A DNA stretch of 64,000 nucleotides from NCBI GenBank assembly GCA_947179485.1, contig OX359245.1, positions 64,777,067-64,841,066 of the forward strand, in the 5' to 3' direction. Shown here in pieces: positions 11,477 through 24,129 of this stretch. The DNA comes from Allacma fusca (taxonomy: Eukaryota; Arthropoda; Collembola; Symphypleona; Sminthuridae). Within the stretch, counting starts at the first letter, position 1; every line of letters begins with the position of its first letter. The position numbers and the translations under genes were made by a program. A model generated the notes under the pieces. That model did not search any database. It saw only the letters and a program-made list of their open reading frames with translations, and was not told the DNA's origin.

Positions 11477-11994
11477 ATGGATCCCAACAGGGAAAGAAAA
11501 TTCCAGTGTGGATACTGTTCGTCAAAATACTATTAATTATAAAGGATGACTCACAATTCATATGAGAACCCACACTGGAGAAGGGCCCTTCAAATGCAAA
11601 GAATGTTCTCCACGTTTGCGTGTTGTCCTGTCCTTTTGCGTCACCGTAGAGTCCACAATGAAGTAAGACCTTTCAAATGTGGGGTGTGGTCCTTTAGCTT
11701 CAAACATCAACTGATTACTCACCGGAGAGTTCATACAGGTGAAATACCATACAAATGCAATTTCTGTAGTAAGAATTTTAAACCGAATTCCGCACTTAAA
11801 AATCGTATGCGTATACACACTAATGGAAAGCCCTATGAGTGCTCTATATGCCAGTTTGCTCAACTTCGGATTCAACACTAATGGTGCTCTATTCACTGTA
11901 GAAAACATGGAGGCGAAAAACCATACAAGTGTGAATTTTGTTGCCGGGGATTTAGTTCATCAACCACACTCAAAAAGGAGTCATTCCAATGAAT
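11477..11994 (+). pseudogene. C2H2 zinc-finger pseudogene C
   Basis: It has the family start (ATGGATCCCAACAGGGAAAG), then a TAA within the first finger near 11534. Two or three readable fingers follow (11546-11880) before another frame break. The copy stops near 11994 within a finger and lacks all C-terminal fingers and the conserved tail. It is most similar to copy E (34366). Confidence 0.85.
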
Positions 11995-12587
11995 GAATTG
12001 TGCAAATCTGGCGTTACTGGAACCGCCCAAACATCGCCGGCTTAAAGTCGGAACAGGACTAGTTAATGACAACTAACGCCAAACCATTAGATGTACACAT
12101 CATGGAGGAAATGATAATAGACTATTGAGATTACGAGTTGAACTGTAAGATCCGCAGTTATTACATGAAAATCAGCACCTCCAGTTGAGTAATTATATTT
12201 TAAGTGTAATTTTTGGGCAAACCAATTTAGTTTAAAAAGTAGTAATAATGTTGAATGACTTGGTTATGTATAATTCATTATAAGCAGTATAATAAGCGTT
12301 GTCATCATACTTGCAGTCGTTCAGTTCATAAAGTGGTGAACTGAACTGAACTAGCCCATTATTTTCATTGTTTTTGAATGAACTTGAACGAACTAGCTAG
12401 ATGCAAAATTTTGATTGAATGAATTTGAATTAAACTCAGCAGAACGTATTATGAATGTGAACGAACGTTCATGGTACGTTCAAGTAACACAAACTGAACA
12501 GAATTGAACTTAAGAGTCCAGGTTTGAATATAAACTTTTATATTCGTGAACACAACACGAATATGCTCTATCTGTAAATTGCATGAC

Positions 12588-13661
12588 CAGGCGCGTAGCC
12601 AAGGGGGGGGGGCAAAGGGGCAATTGCCCCCCCCCTATTCGAAATAAAATACTCTCAAATCACTCAAAAAGTTAAAAATAAATCAGTCCATAACGAGACA
12701 TGCAAACCTTTTTGGTGATTTGACAGTACATTTTTTTTATTTGTAAAAAAAATCACTTCGAAACTCAACATATGCAGTATTCCATGTAAATATCTGTGTA
12801 TAAACAGCATAACTCTAGAATCACCCATGAAGTTTGCATGTTTCGTGTGAATGATTTATTACCCACGGCTCCTCCCGTCATTAACTGACCCATCCATACG
12901 CGCGAAAATCGTATCGCAATGTTGTCCATTGCGAGAGCAAAGGATTTCTAGATCAATAAATTTCTATCGAAATGGAAAAGCATTTCGATACGATTTTCGC
13001 GAGTATGGGTGGGTCAACTTTGGGCCGTGGGTAATAAACCATTCAATAAAGAGACGTTTTGGGTGATTCTAGAGTATATTTTTATTGTGTTCATCCTTGC
13101 TTAGCAGGTGATTTGAATGCATTGCGAAATCCCGATTTCGCTTTGACCTTTGCCTCGTCGATTTGACTTCAACCTTCAACGGCAACAAAAGTATGAAAAC
13201 AGCGGCTTTAAATATTTTCATATTAAAAGCTTTTAGCTTCTGTAACTTACACGCATCGCTTCGAGGGAATTTTTAAGCTGGGTAGAATTATTAAATTAGT
13301 GAATTGTATTTAATTCTTCATTATGAAAAGGTCAAGCACGCCTGATATCCGCAGTTTCTTTTCGAAGCAAAGACGTGTGTCACAGGAACAGTAGGTTAAG
13401 CACCAGCTGAAACGATAGAAGCGAACCCAGGCCTCAAAATTCTCCGAAATCGGATCAAGCCCAATTAAAAATCTGGTCCAAAATTATTCAAATTTGATGG
13501 AATCGTAAAACGTGGAGAATTTTAAAATCTGAAATTCAGTTTGCAAAATTTGATGAGTTTTACATTCGTGAATTGGATTTCCCATAGAATGTGCCAGTTT
13601 ACATATGTACGTTCTAATTAATGTTGCCCCCCCCCTTGGCCAATTCCTGGCTACGCGCCTG
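12588..13661. mobile_element. hAT element, CAGGCGCGTAGCC termini, internally deleted
   Basis: The TIR CAGGCGCGTAGCCA with adjoining G/C tracts is flanked by a perfect 8 bp duplication TGCATGAC (12580-12587 and 13662-13669). At 13323-13394 it retains a 23-codon ORF resembling the N-terminus of a ZMYM1-like hAT transposase, so it is a deletion derivative of an autonomous element. An internal inverted pair (around 12850-12920 and 12975-13040, with TTTATTACCCACGG and CGATACGATTTTCGCG) could fold into a long hairpin. Confidence 0.9.
13323..13394 (+). pseudogene. hAT transposase N-terminal scrap
   Basis: The 23-codon ORF MKRSSTPDIRSFFSKQRR... ends in TAG. The MKR...DIRSFF start is typical of ZMYM1/TTF-zinc-finger hAT transposases as I know the family. 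The rest of the transposase is gone. It lies inside the hAT element 12588-13661, which supports the assignment. Confidence 0.55.
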
Positions 13662-14402
13662 TGCATGACCATAAATTTTATAGTTGTAATCTCAAAAACT
13701 TGCACGCTGGGTTTTGACTATTCATTTCAATGACATGATATTACAAATCAAAGAAATAGTTATTTAAAACCATAACGTATATTTGGCACATTTTGGACCA
13801 AATCGTATGAAATAAAACGCGCAATAATTGTAAGCATATTTATATGATTTAATAACTTGAAATAGCTTGGTTTTCTTAGATTGATCGTTTACAGAAAGCT
13901 CAAAGTCAATACTGCTTTCAAAACACCGGAGATTTGAAAGCATTTATCTAATCAGTCATTTAGCAAAAAATCGTGCTTTAGTCAAATTTCAAAGTCAGCT
14001 ATGAAAATATAACTAAATGCCACTTAAATATACCATAAATAATTTGAACTAATTGGCTCGCTAATGACAGATAAAGCGAATTGAACTTTGAAAAAATACT
14101 GCAACGGTGAACTGAACTGAACGTAACGACTGGAAAGTATGCAGTGAGTTGAACTGAACTACGACGTGCTTTGGATAAGGAGAACTGAACTTAACTGAAC
14201 GGCAAGAAAATTTTGGGGATGTGAATGGAACTGAATTTGAACTTTGGACCAAAACTGCAAGTACAGTTGTCATAATCATTAGTAGATTTGGAACATCGTA
14301 CTGTTGTTTGTCTTGAGCTACTAATCGGTTTACGATGTCTGATACGGTTTTCACCTTATCACCTTGTAATTCTTGTAATCTAAAGGTTTCTATCTAATTC
14401 CA

Positions 14403-14640
14403 GCGTCTTGATAGTGGTCGGACTAGTTCAGTTTGGTTCGCAAATTCCAATTTAGTTTGATTCGCAAATTCCAATTTAGTTTGGTTCGCAAATTCCAATT
14501 TAGTTTGGTTCGCAAATTCCAATTTAGTTTGGTTCACAAATTGAATTGAACCGAAAATCAAAATTTCAGTTCAGTTCAGTTTACTCTACGAACTGAAAAC
14601 TCAACTCAGCTAAACTGATTAAAAAATTTAACGGGTTAAA
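14403..14640. repeat. GTTCAGTTT repeat with 24 bp tandem array
   Basis: This is an inverted copy of the repeat at 1-120 and 19701-19810 (shared GGTCGGACTAG). It contains about four tandem 24 bp units of TTCGCAAATTCCAATTTAGT plus TTGG (14437-14545). It is probably another motif-filled MITE; the ends were not resolved. Confidence 0.6.
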
Positions 14641-14689
14641 ACTATAACGCAAACAAATGTGTCTCAGACTTTCAACTGTACTGTATAGG

Positions 14690-14930
14690 TCCACGCCACT
14701 GATCAGTCGATCAGTGTTATCTATTGCTCTCACTGGTGCCCTGACTAGTCTAGTCTATTCTAATCTTTTGTAGGGTTGTCCTTGCCTAATCAATTCTAGT
14801 CTATTCTTCTACGAATTTGTTCGCGCTAGTCTTGTCTAGTCCTATTCACAAGTTTCCTAAAACTCCTAGACCATTCCTATTCAAGACTAAAACTAAAAAA
14901 TTTCCATGAATTGCTCAAATTTAATGAGCG
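14690..14930. repeat. CTAGTC-rich repeat
   Basis: This stretch consists of CTAGTCTAGTC, TCTATTCT and related words in both orientations, in the style of the motif-filled MITEs nearby. I could not identify clear termini or a target duplication. Confidence 0.4.
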
Positions 14931-16050
14931 AGGGTATGCCCTGATCTTGGTCTTGGACTCAGAAGTCCGTGCATAAAATGAAGGAGGTCAGGATGAGGAG
15001 ATAAAATGCGGAATCTACCAGATAGCTGAATGAGGCGATATAATCAGGGACGGGAAGACGGTATATGCTCGCAGTTAATCATTACAATTTGTAACAAAAA
15101 ATATCCCTTAATATTTAGTGAGCCAAACTAACTACAAATCCTCATAAGTTAAAAATTAGATTTCTTCAGTACTGCTAGGTATACTCCATAAATCAGTGCG
15201 AACCAAAGATATGTGTGCGAGTATCATGTCAAGCACTCATGAACTAAAAACGATTGCGAGTTCATGCATTGCACTCCTTCCAAAGAAAGTTCGCATTATT
15301 ATTTTTAAAACAAAAATTAATGACTAATTGTCAAAAATTAAACATTTCAATTTTCTTCAACATTGCTGTCACTCTCCGGTTGAGTGTACTCAATTGTGCG
15401 GCCTAAAAATGAGTACTAGTGAAACCTCAAGTACTCATGAACTAAAACAACTATGAAAACTGAAATTAATAGCTTAAGTTTACTGCAGTATGTCCAGTTT
15501 TTAATAAGTTGGCATACAAGCAATAATTCAGTAGTAGATTCAAAGTGTTTTTTCAGCAAACTTCCAGTTGCCGGTATAAGAGAGCAGAAAATGTCAGTTC
15601 CGTCAGCACGCCTACACTTTTTTAGCCATTTTCTATGAAAACAAATTGTCTTTGGGTGAACCTGTGAGAACTACGTGTATATACATATGTACATTGATTT
15701 TTATTCGTACCGTTTTCCCAGGTAGTAGGGTGGATTATATTGTTATTCGGCATATCAATCATGCTATTCTGGAGTTGCTAACTGCAGACAATTTCGGTGT
15801 ACAATAAACTAAGCATACAGCTCAGCTTCACCACCCAAAAAAAATTTGGTGTCTCATGTGGTTCAACTAGTATGTAATTAAGTAATAAAAATTAAATTCA
15901 TTATCATATAAACTTCCACATTGAGGTTTAAAGAGAATCAACTTTTGTAAAGTCAGTAAACGCCATCTCTGAATAAATTTTATTACTTCCCAACGCAGTT
16001 TTAAATTGAAATACCATGTTATTTACTCTTAGTTTTAAACAATATTTTAA
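14931..16050. other. No feature seen
   Basis: Unique-looking AT-rich sequence with short unconvincing ORFs only. Confidence 0.5.
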
Positions 16051-16242
16051 TTTAGCGATTGCATATTTGTACGCACAGAATGCGACGCCTTTGTGATTTG
16101 GTCAGGATAACGTAATTAACGAACATCCTCATGTTTTCATGCCCGGTTAAAAGGGTTTCATGACCAGTAATAAAACTTTTATAAATATATAAAATTTTAT
16201 TTATAATATATAAATATGGATCCAAATGATTCGGTTGCACTT

Positions 16243-16864
16243 TCACAGTGCGTCCGAGCGCAGCTGGCAGCAACTACTTGTGCCACATGCGGAAACAGAT
16301 TTCTGATACACAATGCATTTCCTGTAAGCTAGAGCGCCATAATAATTTGTTTCTTCTGAGCGATCAAGCCTAATCGGGAAACCAGGAGGTCCCATTGAGG
16401 TATAAATATGGGTTACAAAATTCTTATATTCAGCCCTCATAGAGTCCAACGGAATCGACGGGTGAAGGCACACGACCCGTTGACTCCTAAATAAAACCTC
16501 TTCAACCTGGACGGGGCAAATCGTTTCCTCGTTTGGTTTTTTCTGCAAACGAAAAATAATTTTGAATATAACCATCTCGTTTCTGATGTCTGGAGGTCAT
16601 TTAAGAATCGAGAGCACCAATGTGTGACGACGCTACCTTGTAAAGTAGATGAGTCCATGTGGCAAGGTGCTTCGGTTGGAAGTCTGGTTGGCCCTCTTGA
16701 GCTCTTGTTCTAGCAGACCTACTAGTTGTTACTTTGCGTTCCTGGTACTCAGATTCCTTTCCCAGCTCCTTGAGGCATTTTTCGAAGTCTGGCCAACGTG
16801 GCAGGTTGCGTACAGTGCTACGGTTCATGCTGTCGTTCTGCAAACTGTGTTTCATTTCAGTCAA
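16243..16864 (-). pseudogene. Decayed coding remnant, unidentified
   Basis: Overlapping minus-strand frames look coding. One reads ...LPRWPDFEKCLKELGKES... (16601-16864); another has spaced Cys/His residues (16243-16575). Two or more frameshifts separate them. The arrangement loosely recalls the gag/zinc-knuckle zone of a BEL/Pao-type retroelement, but I cannot confirm this. No LTR, reverse transcriptase or integrase is visible nearby. Confidence 0.3.
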
Positions 16865-17099
16865 TGAACTACACAGCTCTGTAATGTCTTCCTGTATATG
16901 TTACGGCAATGTATTCACGCGCTGGACTGAGGTTTCTGCAATCCTTACGTAGATATCAGCTAGGTATGTGCCGTAGCGGAAACGAAATATGCAGTACATC
17001 GTTGTTGATGATAATCAACGTATTGGAGAAACTCCATAGTTGCTTCGGAATGGTTCAAGAACATTTACTTCATAAGCAGTAAAACGTGTATCACACAAT

Positions 17100-17760
17100 C
17101 TCTTAAACCTTTTGAGTCTGAACTAGTATTTGCCGTCGGCTAAAGTCGCAATTCTTCGAAAGACGTTTTTACTGCAACCAAGTTCCCCCAAGTTAAGTCA
17201 TTGGCTCTCTTTGTTAATGTTGAAACAATACTACGAATCCAAGTAATTCCAATATGGAAACCCTCACGATATTGCCCCGCGAATCTTGGTATGCTAATTC
17301 TGAATTAAAAACACTAATGTAAATACTTTATACAAGACAAAAATATTAAAAATGAATGCTTTTAGGTACCTGTAACATGTGCCAGGTCATAATTAGCCGG
17401 CACATATTTGCGAGTATCCTCCAGTATGTGTAACAATTCAACAGTGTGTCTTGGAACGTCCAGGTACAAATATTGACCATCAAAAGCAAATCCAGCGCAC
17501 ATTACACATCCAGCGCGTTAATTTTTAAAATAGTCTAACCAACCACTAAAATTATTAGCATTTAGGTACAAAACGTACCGCTCAAGAATGTCATCTGGGG
17601 TAAAATATTCTTCCAAAGCGTTTAAGATAGACTGGGTTAAATATTTCCTATCACTGTTCTTCAATGGCTCGGCTTTCGGAAAAATAGGGCGTAACTCTCC
17701 CTCTTCGTGAAATACAGTTCCAACAGTGTGAATCGTATCTCCGTTTGTTGTGCACTTATC
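17100..17760 (-). pseudogene. Decayed minus-strand gene remnant
   Basis: Three adjacent minus-strand blocks read like conserved protein: about 17522-17750 (ends ...NNFSGWLDYFKN then stop), about 17393-17500 (AGFAFDGQYLYLDVPRHT... up to a possible GT donor), and about 17165-17300 (...FAGQYREGFHIGITWIRS...). Stops and shifts between blocks show decay, or introns in a live gene. A D...H pattern (ANYDLAH) hints at a transposase core, but this is weak. It may belong with 18250-18830. Confidence 0.35.
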
Positions 17761-18249
17761 ATAGTTATTATTAAAACAACTACCATCATAATTATACTTA
17801 CAGTGAGCACAGTATATTTATCCTCCCCTGTGTGACTCAATCTTTAACATTGAATAACTTTCGACCTATGAGCCAGGGAACAGCGACAATTACCTTAAAT
17901 TGTAGGTAATAATGGTACCAATTGATTTCTATATTATAATTTATTATAATATGGTCCCTGCGAAATAATCCACCAAAGCGTCGCACCATATAAAAATGAC
18001 GCCAAAATAGTTTATCCGCCCCTGGTGTCGTGACCCCCTGGTGACCTGGGAAAATTATTTTTGAAGTTTCTGGCAAGCATATAGATTCCAGAAGCTAAGT
18101 GAAGTAAAACAATTTTGATTTGGGATATTAAAAATTAAAAATATCAGTGTGATCCAGGCCCATTAACAGGTAACATTCTATAAAAACGTTAAATTTAGTT
18201 GTTTGACCTAAAAACGGTCGAAACAAAATTTACGTTCATGCTTTTTCAG

Positions 18250-18830
18250 CTACGCTGTTTGGGAAGGGTGAATATGGTTTTCCTTCACTGTAACTTTGAT
18301 ATGCATTTCGTGCCAGCACTGGACCAGCTTGAATAGTAGATTCGTCAAGCGTCACCGGAAATTGCTTTGGTGTTTCTTGATTTGATACATTTTTGTGTTT
18401 AGATGGCGCGAAATGGTCACGAATTTTCTGTTTTAAGTTTTGAAAAGGTTTTGGTAGTGTCTAATTTTCCAAGTTTATTGCTTGAATCTTAAACAAATTA
18501 TTCCTTTTTGATTTAGCGATTTGGCCATAAATGCATTCTACGTTGTCTACTGCTCAAATGTCCCCATGGTTTGAATGCAAGAGGCTTTCCAGCGTATCAA
18601 ATCTTCCGGTGGTAATTGAAATCTTGGATGTGGCATAGTTGATTTGCTTCCTCTGCGAAATCTACATTTATGTTTTCGATGGTATGCTTACGTTTTGATT
18701 TAAAGAGAGATTCATGGCCTTGTGCGCCGGTAGCTCTGCGATCGGCGGTTTGCATTTGGTGAACCAATTGTTTCTGTATTTCCGTTCGAACTTTCGCACG
18801 ATGCTCGTTCAAACTATTTGCTGGATTTGT
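18250..18830 (-). pseudogene. Decayed minus-strand gene remnant, unidentified
   Basis: A long minus-strand reading path with only two stops and one frame change runs from about 18830 (HRAKVRTEIQKQLVHQMQ...) through a Lys-rich middle to a block ending ...PYSPFPNSVAEKA then stop near 18241. Codon-like continuity over about 190 residues indicates a former protein. I recognise no domain. It may be the N-terminal half of the remnant at 17100-17760. Confidence 0.35.
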
Positions 18831-19700
18831 TCCATTCGAATTGGTTTTATACTGCAGTAAATAAGATATTACACAGTTTCACCCTGAAATGGTTTCGTTT
18901 ATTGGACGTAATCATTACAAAATACATTTTGTAATCTATAATTTACCATGGGTTTGTGCAAATAATGTCGGAAGACATATAACTTCTAAATTGGCGTTGT
19001 ATTAACGGGCAAGTGCTGTTGCCAAAACCTCAATACCAGCGCGCATGTTGTCATAGTAGTACGGCATTCTGTCAATGGTCCAAAGTTATTTTATTCACCC
19101 TAAAAAATAAATCTTTTAACACAACTGCTTATAAATGTAGTAGTACATATTATGTGTTGTTGTCTAACTCCATCAGATAAATAACTGAGGAAATGTTCTC
19201 CATTCGACAACACGTCAAAGTTTCGATTACATTCCGGATTTAAACAGGGAAAGTAGTAATAGTACCAGACGTTCTCCTGTTTTGAAAAAATGTCTTCCTT
19301 TACAAAGGATATATTGAGTGTCCTGGCTTCAATATTGTATAGCTTATAGGGTTGTGAGCTAATATGGTAGTTTTTTGCTATGGTGTATATTGCATTGTAC
19401 CTCCTCTACATTTCAACTTTTCCTGCAATGATAACATTTTTCCAAATAAAAACAAGTAAAATTCAAATTGGACTAAGAAATATAAAGCTAAAAATTTTAA
19501 ATTCTCAACGAACTTAGACTCGGGTATACTGTTCATCCCACTTTGTCAATGTAAAAGTATAAGACCTACTAAGCAAGTTTAAATTTATTCTTCATCCAAT
19601 TTCGCAAATACATTCTAGCGGTTATTGTCTCCGGACATATATGTTGGCACTTAAAATACAACAAACAATCAGCTCAAACGATACCGTTAAGTTTTACGTT

Positions 19701-21897
19701 GGAACCGCACCGTTCAGTTTAGTTTGAGCACAAAACTGAACCAAAATTTGCATTAACCGAGCTGAACTTAAATTTTCAGTTTTAAACTAAACTAGTCCGG
19801 CCAACTGCCTTGATTTGCGAGTTGGGAAATTTTTTGATTAATTCGGTCGTTTGTGAAATTTTGTAAGCTATAATAGTTGTGATTACTGCATACCTTTTAT
19901 TTCCTAGTATTTACCAGGGATGTCGACGATTAATAATCACGATTAAAGATTAACGATTAATGATTACTAATTATTAATCATCAATCGTTAATTTGGTAAG
20001 CTTGGATTTTTTGAAATAATCATTAATTGTAATCATCAATTAACCATTTTCAAATATCAATCATCAATAGCAATAATCAATTAACCATTTTCAAAAATCA
20101 ATCATCAATAGCAATAATCAATTAACCATTTTCAAAAATCAATCATCAATTGTAATCATCAATTAACCGTTTTCAAAAATCAATCATCAATTTGAATCAT
20201 CAATTTGAATCATCAATTATTAAATTATAAACCATTAATCGTTAATTGTAAATGAAATTCAAAATTTAGCAAGAAGTAATTTGTAATCGGAAGTGTAGAT
20301 TTAACAAGTAGGTTGTAAAAATTGTAATCGTAACTGAAATTTTAGTAAAAACTATTTTGTAATAAATTGTAAACTCACCTAACTTTAGTAAAAATTAATT
20401 TGTAATTGTAATCGTAACTGATATTTTAGCAGAAAGTATTTTGTAATCGCAATCATCAATCACTTTTTTCATAAAGTAGTCATTAATCTTAATATATAAT
20501 AGGGAATTCGAAATGGGACAGTTTTTCAATAATTTGTCTCGCCTGATGATATCAGACACGTCAAGCCCGAAAACTTGCGCATTATAAACTTGTAAAAAAA
20601 TAAATTAATTTAAAAAGATACTGGTAACCATATAAAATAATTATTTTTGTTTCTGTATCATATGTAGTTAGTAACCACTAGTTACTATACCTACTACAAG
20701 TTCGTAGCAATGATCTGATATTTCTTATTTTGTTTAATCACACTAAGTCTCACAAATTAAAGCTAAGTTTTATTTTAAGACTACCAAAATATAATCTATA
20801 TTATATGTAAAACGCAGGTGACATCTGTCCGTTCTGAAAGATAATTTTACTTATCATTAATAATGTAATAGGCAAATAAATGTTTAAAACAATAAGCATT
20901 AATAATTGTAATCGACAATTAAATATTTTGTTAAAAGATAATCGTTAATTGCAATCCTCAATTAATTAATTTTCGAAAATAATCGTTAATTGCAATCTTC
21001 AATTAATTTATTTTCGAAAATAATCGTTAATTGTAATCATCAGTGAATAATATTTCTAAAGTAATCGTTAACTGTAATCATCGATAAGAATTATTTTTAA
21101 AGTAGTCGTTAACTGTAATCATCGATAAAAATTATTTTTAAAGTAGTCGTTAACTGTAATCATCGATAAAAATTAGTTTTAAAGTAATCTTTAATTGAAA
21201 TTATTAGTTAGTTATTATAACCCCATTAATCATTAATTGTAATTATTAGATAATAGTTATAAGCCCATTAATCATTAATTGTATTTATAAATTCATTTTG
21301 TTTTCGAAGTAATCGTTAATTGTAATTTGTAATCACAAAATTGGAAATTGACATCCCTGGTATTTACCATTATTTATATGTGCCCTGCATACATTCCTTT
21401 GTAGTACTTTGGTCATAATGTTAATTTTAGCGCACTGCTGGTCCTATTTAGAAAGAAAAGGAAACTATCAAGTGTTTTACAAAGTTAAACCATTCTTCTA
21501 TGAACCTTTGACTAAAGGCAAAATACTTGGGAACATGTGAATAGTTTTGTTACTGTTTACCACGGTCTTTTTATTTGACTAATAATGATAATTATGCTAT
21601 TTCAATTTCAACTGTATGTGCTGACGTTTGAATTTAACTATTTTACTGCGTACTTATTTAATTAATTATGGCCATAACAAACCTACATGTACTAAGAAAT
21701 AATGCAATATATTTAGAATGCAATCAACATTATTTCAAGAATCGTACTAAATTTCGAAGAATATCTATGGTCAATATTATAAAGCGTCTGGGTAATTAGT
21801 ATTAGTACGGGTTTTCTATATTTAAGTATACTGCCTGAATAATGTGTACTCATATGTAATCTACATGTATACTGACCACTATGCAAACGGTTGAGTT
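19701..21897. repeat. Segmental duplication, copy 2 (of 1-805)
   Basis: The same sequence as 1-805 by eye, with small indels, but carrying the MITE 19915-21359. After removing the MITE the two copies are collinear up to AACGGTTGAGTT. The zinc-finger sequence that follows copy 1 is absent here. Confidence 0.75.
19915..21359. mobile_element. hAT MITE filled with AATTGTAATCATCAATTA motifs; empty site available
   Basis: The perfect inverted termini CAGGGATGTC / GACATCCCTG are flanked by the perfect 8 bp duplication GTATTTAC (19907-19914 and 21360-21367). The paralogous segment at 1-805 has the single-copy site (near 203-214), proving insertion after duplication. The interior is an array of TTAATCATCAATT, GTAATCGTTAATTG and similar words, with local tandem repeats of about 41 bp (20040-20200) and about 43 bp (21040-21190). 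No coding potential. Confidence 0.92.
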
Positions 21898-22470
21898 AAG
21901 CAGTTAGTCAGAGATAGCACAAATATTCTATATAAACAAACTCCAGTGCATCGTTTTGTAGTATATAAAAATAGTCAATCAAGTCTTCAGCAGACTCAGG
22001 TTATGCGTCACATGTATGATGTGTAAGAATTAAAGGATTAAAAAATTCGCTGCATTCCTGTTTTCACAATTTACCTTTTTTACACTTTGCATCAGCAATG
22101 TTTTGATTTACAGAGACCGGCACAGTAATAAAATGAGGGTTTTGCGGAACTGGCGGGCTGAGCCATTAAAGTGCGTATTTGGCGGAACTTGCGGGCTGAG
22201 TCAATAAACTTTCGGTTTGGAGGGCTGAGCCCGAAGATGATGAAGTGTAAATCAGCATTAAATATTTTTATTATATCCATTAGTACTGAATAGCTGCTTT
22301 TATTTAAATGTGAGTATACTCCTTGTGCTATACCCGATCAAATTAAAATGTGAGGAAATTGTACTTTCAACGATGGATTACAAAAAAGGCATCTAAAAGT
22401 ACTTTAGCAACGCAGAATCTGCTAAAATCTTGTAAAACATTTTTACTACAAAACTTCACGAACTACCGCT
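21898..22470. other. Non-coding; short GCGGGCTGAG repeats
   Basis: No gene is seen. At 22130-22240, GCGGAACT(T/G)GCGGGCTGAG recurs with a third weaker copy, an unexplained local duplication. Confidence 0.4.
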
Positions 22471-22659
22471 GACACTGAGAGCGTATTTGCTATACTCAAT
22501 AAATTGTGGACGCTGGAGAAAACAAAAATGTCCGTGGAACTTCTGGAAGTAATGACAGCTGCTAAAGTTATTCTGGAATTGAATTGTGTATCATTCTATG
22601 ACATGCTACTTGGTGACACAAATTTGCTGAAACAAATTCATTCCTCTGACAAGTATTAG
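22471..22659 (+). pseudogene. hAT transposase C-terminal dimerisation domain fragment
   Basis: A 63-codon frame starts DTESVFAILNKLWT and ends LLKQIHSSDKY then TAG. This matches the hAT C-terminal dimerisation region (pattern ...ESVFS-N--WT-E---M-VE---A---K), ending in the usual short KY tail. The catalytic core upstream is missing or unreadable, and no start codon exists. It is a dead fragment of an autonomous hAT element, the enzyme class that could mobilise the MITEs in this window. Confidence 0.7.
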
Positions 22660-24129
22660 TTAATTACTAATATTAAGTTACAGCAGAAGTACTTGCTAAT
22701 AAGCTATATGCCGTAGTTATTTTCAGCGAATGGTTCTTAAATCGCTTTAAGAAAATCCTAACTTTAGAATAGATTAATTGATTTAATACTATGGAATAAT
22801 CGTTGACATAAAATTAAAAAACCTACTATTTTACATTTTACTAATTTAGATCTGGCAGCTTTAGAAATAGGGACAATACATTCAAGTAGAACACAAAACT
22901 ATTCTTATGCATGCAAATATAATTCTTTGAGAGTGAAGTAGTAATATAGAAAAATAGGCAAAACAGTCGATAACATTTCTGCGTAAATTATTTCGTAGTT
23001 TCTGTTAGGGGACCCTAATTGTAAGTGGAAGCAACTTGAGGTATACGGATAATGCAAACCAAACTATAGGGGGTGGGGCCGCGAGGATCTAAATTTCGAT
23101 TTTAAAATTTCACACGCAAACACATATAGATTTTCGGATTTTAGTTTTCTAGTTTCCATAAATTTCATACAAAATAAAATATAATCAACGGATATCATGC
23201 TGTGTCCTGCGGATGCAAAGTTGTATCTTTATTTATTTAGCGTCCAAGTATTATTTAATGCCTTTCGAGCTGTGCCCGAGGGATGGAGAAAGAGTTCAAA
23301 TGCGTGTAGGAAGTCGACGACAACAAGTGACTTTCAAAATCATGTACTTCTATGGGGTGTTGAGAGTATGTCTCAGCTTCTATTACTTGATTTTAAAAAT
23401 TTTCAAGTATGAAGATGTAACTTTTGAGAGTTGTTTAATGGCCTGTTAGAATCGGTAGGTATTTGGAATATAGTACTGGGACATACTTGGAATTGTTGAT
23501 GTGCTTATCAAATCCGTTTGATTTTCACGTGCCTAATTTATTCCCTTGAATAAAAAATCACACTCAAATATTACGCTTCTTAGTGGATACAATATCATGT
23601 ACAAACACTTTGTTTTAAATATGTACAGCATTGTTAATCATGTTTAACCAACATTTCTCACGTCCTTTTGGTGAAGAGCGCGTTGGGTCGTGATGTTGAG
23701 TAGTCCCCAGGAAACTATGGACGGTCTCGTAGATTCAGTCCAATCTGAAGTATGTAGTTTTTATTACACCAACCCTTTACATTTCATTTTTCAAGCCTCA
23801 CAAATTCCAGATCTCTTAATGCCCCGACGGGTAATTTCCGTCTCCTTGCATGAATTTTTCGTCTGCGTACTCACGAATTTATTTTGCATAATTTTCGAAA
23901 GGAAATTCCTCTCAGGATATTACAATACCCTTTCACTATAAAGATATTTCAAAGCAAAGTTGACGTATAACGTTACATAATTCTGTGAGCCGAGCAATAA
24001 TTATTAGCACTATTAAATTCCAAATTGGTCTCACAAATCTTAAATCCTTAAAGACAAGCTCCTTCGAATCCTTAGCTCCTTCGAAGCGCCTTATAGTGAA
24101 AGTGTACGGTATATGCATTCGTTCACAGA
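22660..24129. other. No convincing feature
   Basis: AT-rich sequence. Several short ORFs (23197-23449, 23690-23941) have no recognisable domain, signal peptide or support from splice signals. Confidence 0.45.

Larger units (their letters stand above)
12306..14265. mobile_element. hAT-like MITE filled with GAACTGAA motifs
   Basis: The flanking 8 bp GTTGTCAT is repeated exactly (12298-12305 and 14266-14273). The termini CATACTTGCAG and, on the opposite strand, TGTACTTGCAG share 9 of 11 bases. The arms (12310-12540 and 14050-14260) are built of GTTCAGTTC / GAACTGAACTGAA. The centre is occupied by a second hAT element (12588-13661) and AT-rich sequence. No transposase ORF of its own is seen. Confidence 0.7.

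Noticed and set aside
20040..21190. CRISPR-like array (regular repeats)
   Set aside because: The spacers are themselves degenerate repeats; the units lie inside a MITE with TIRs and a target duplication in a eukaryotic genome.
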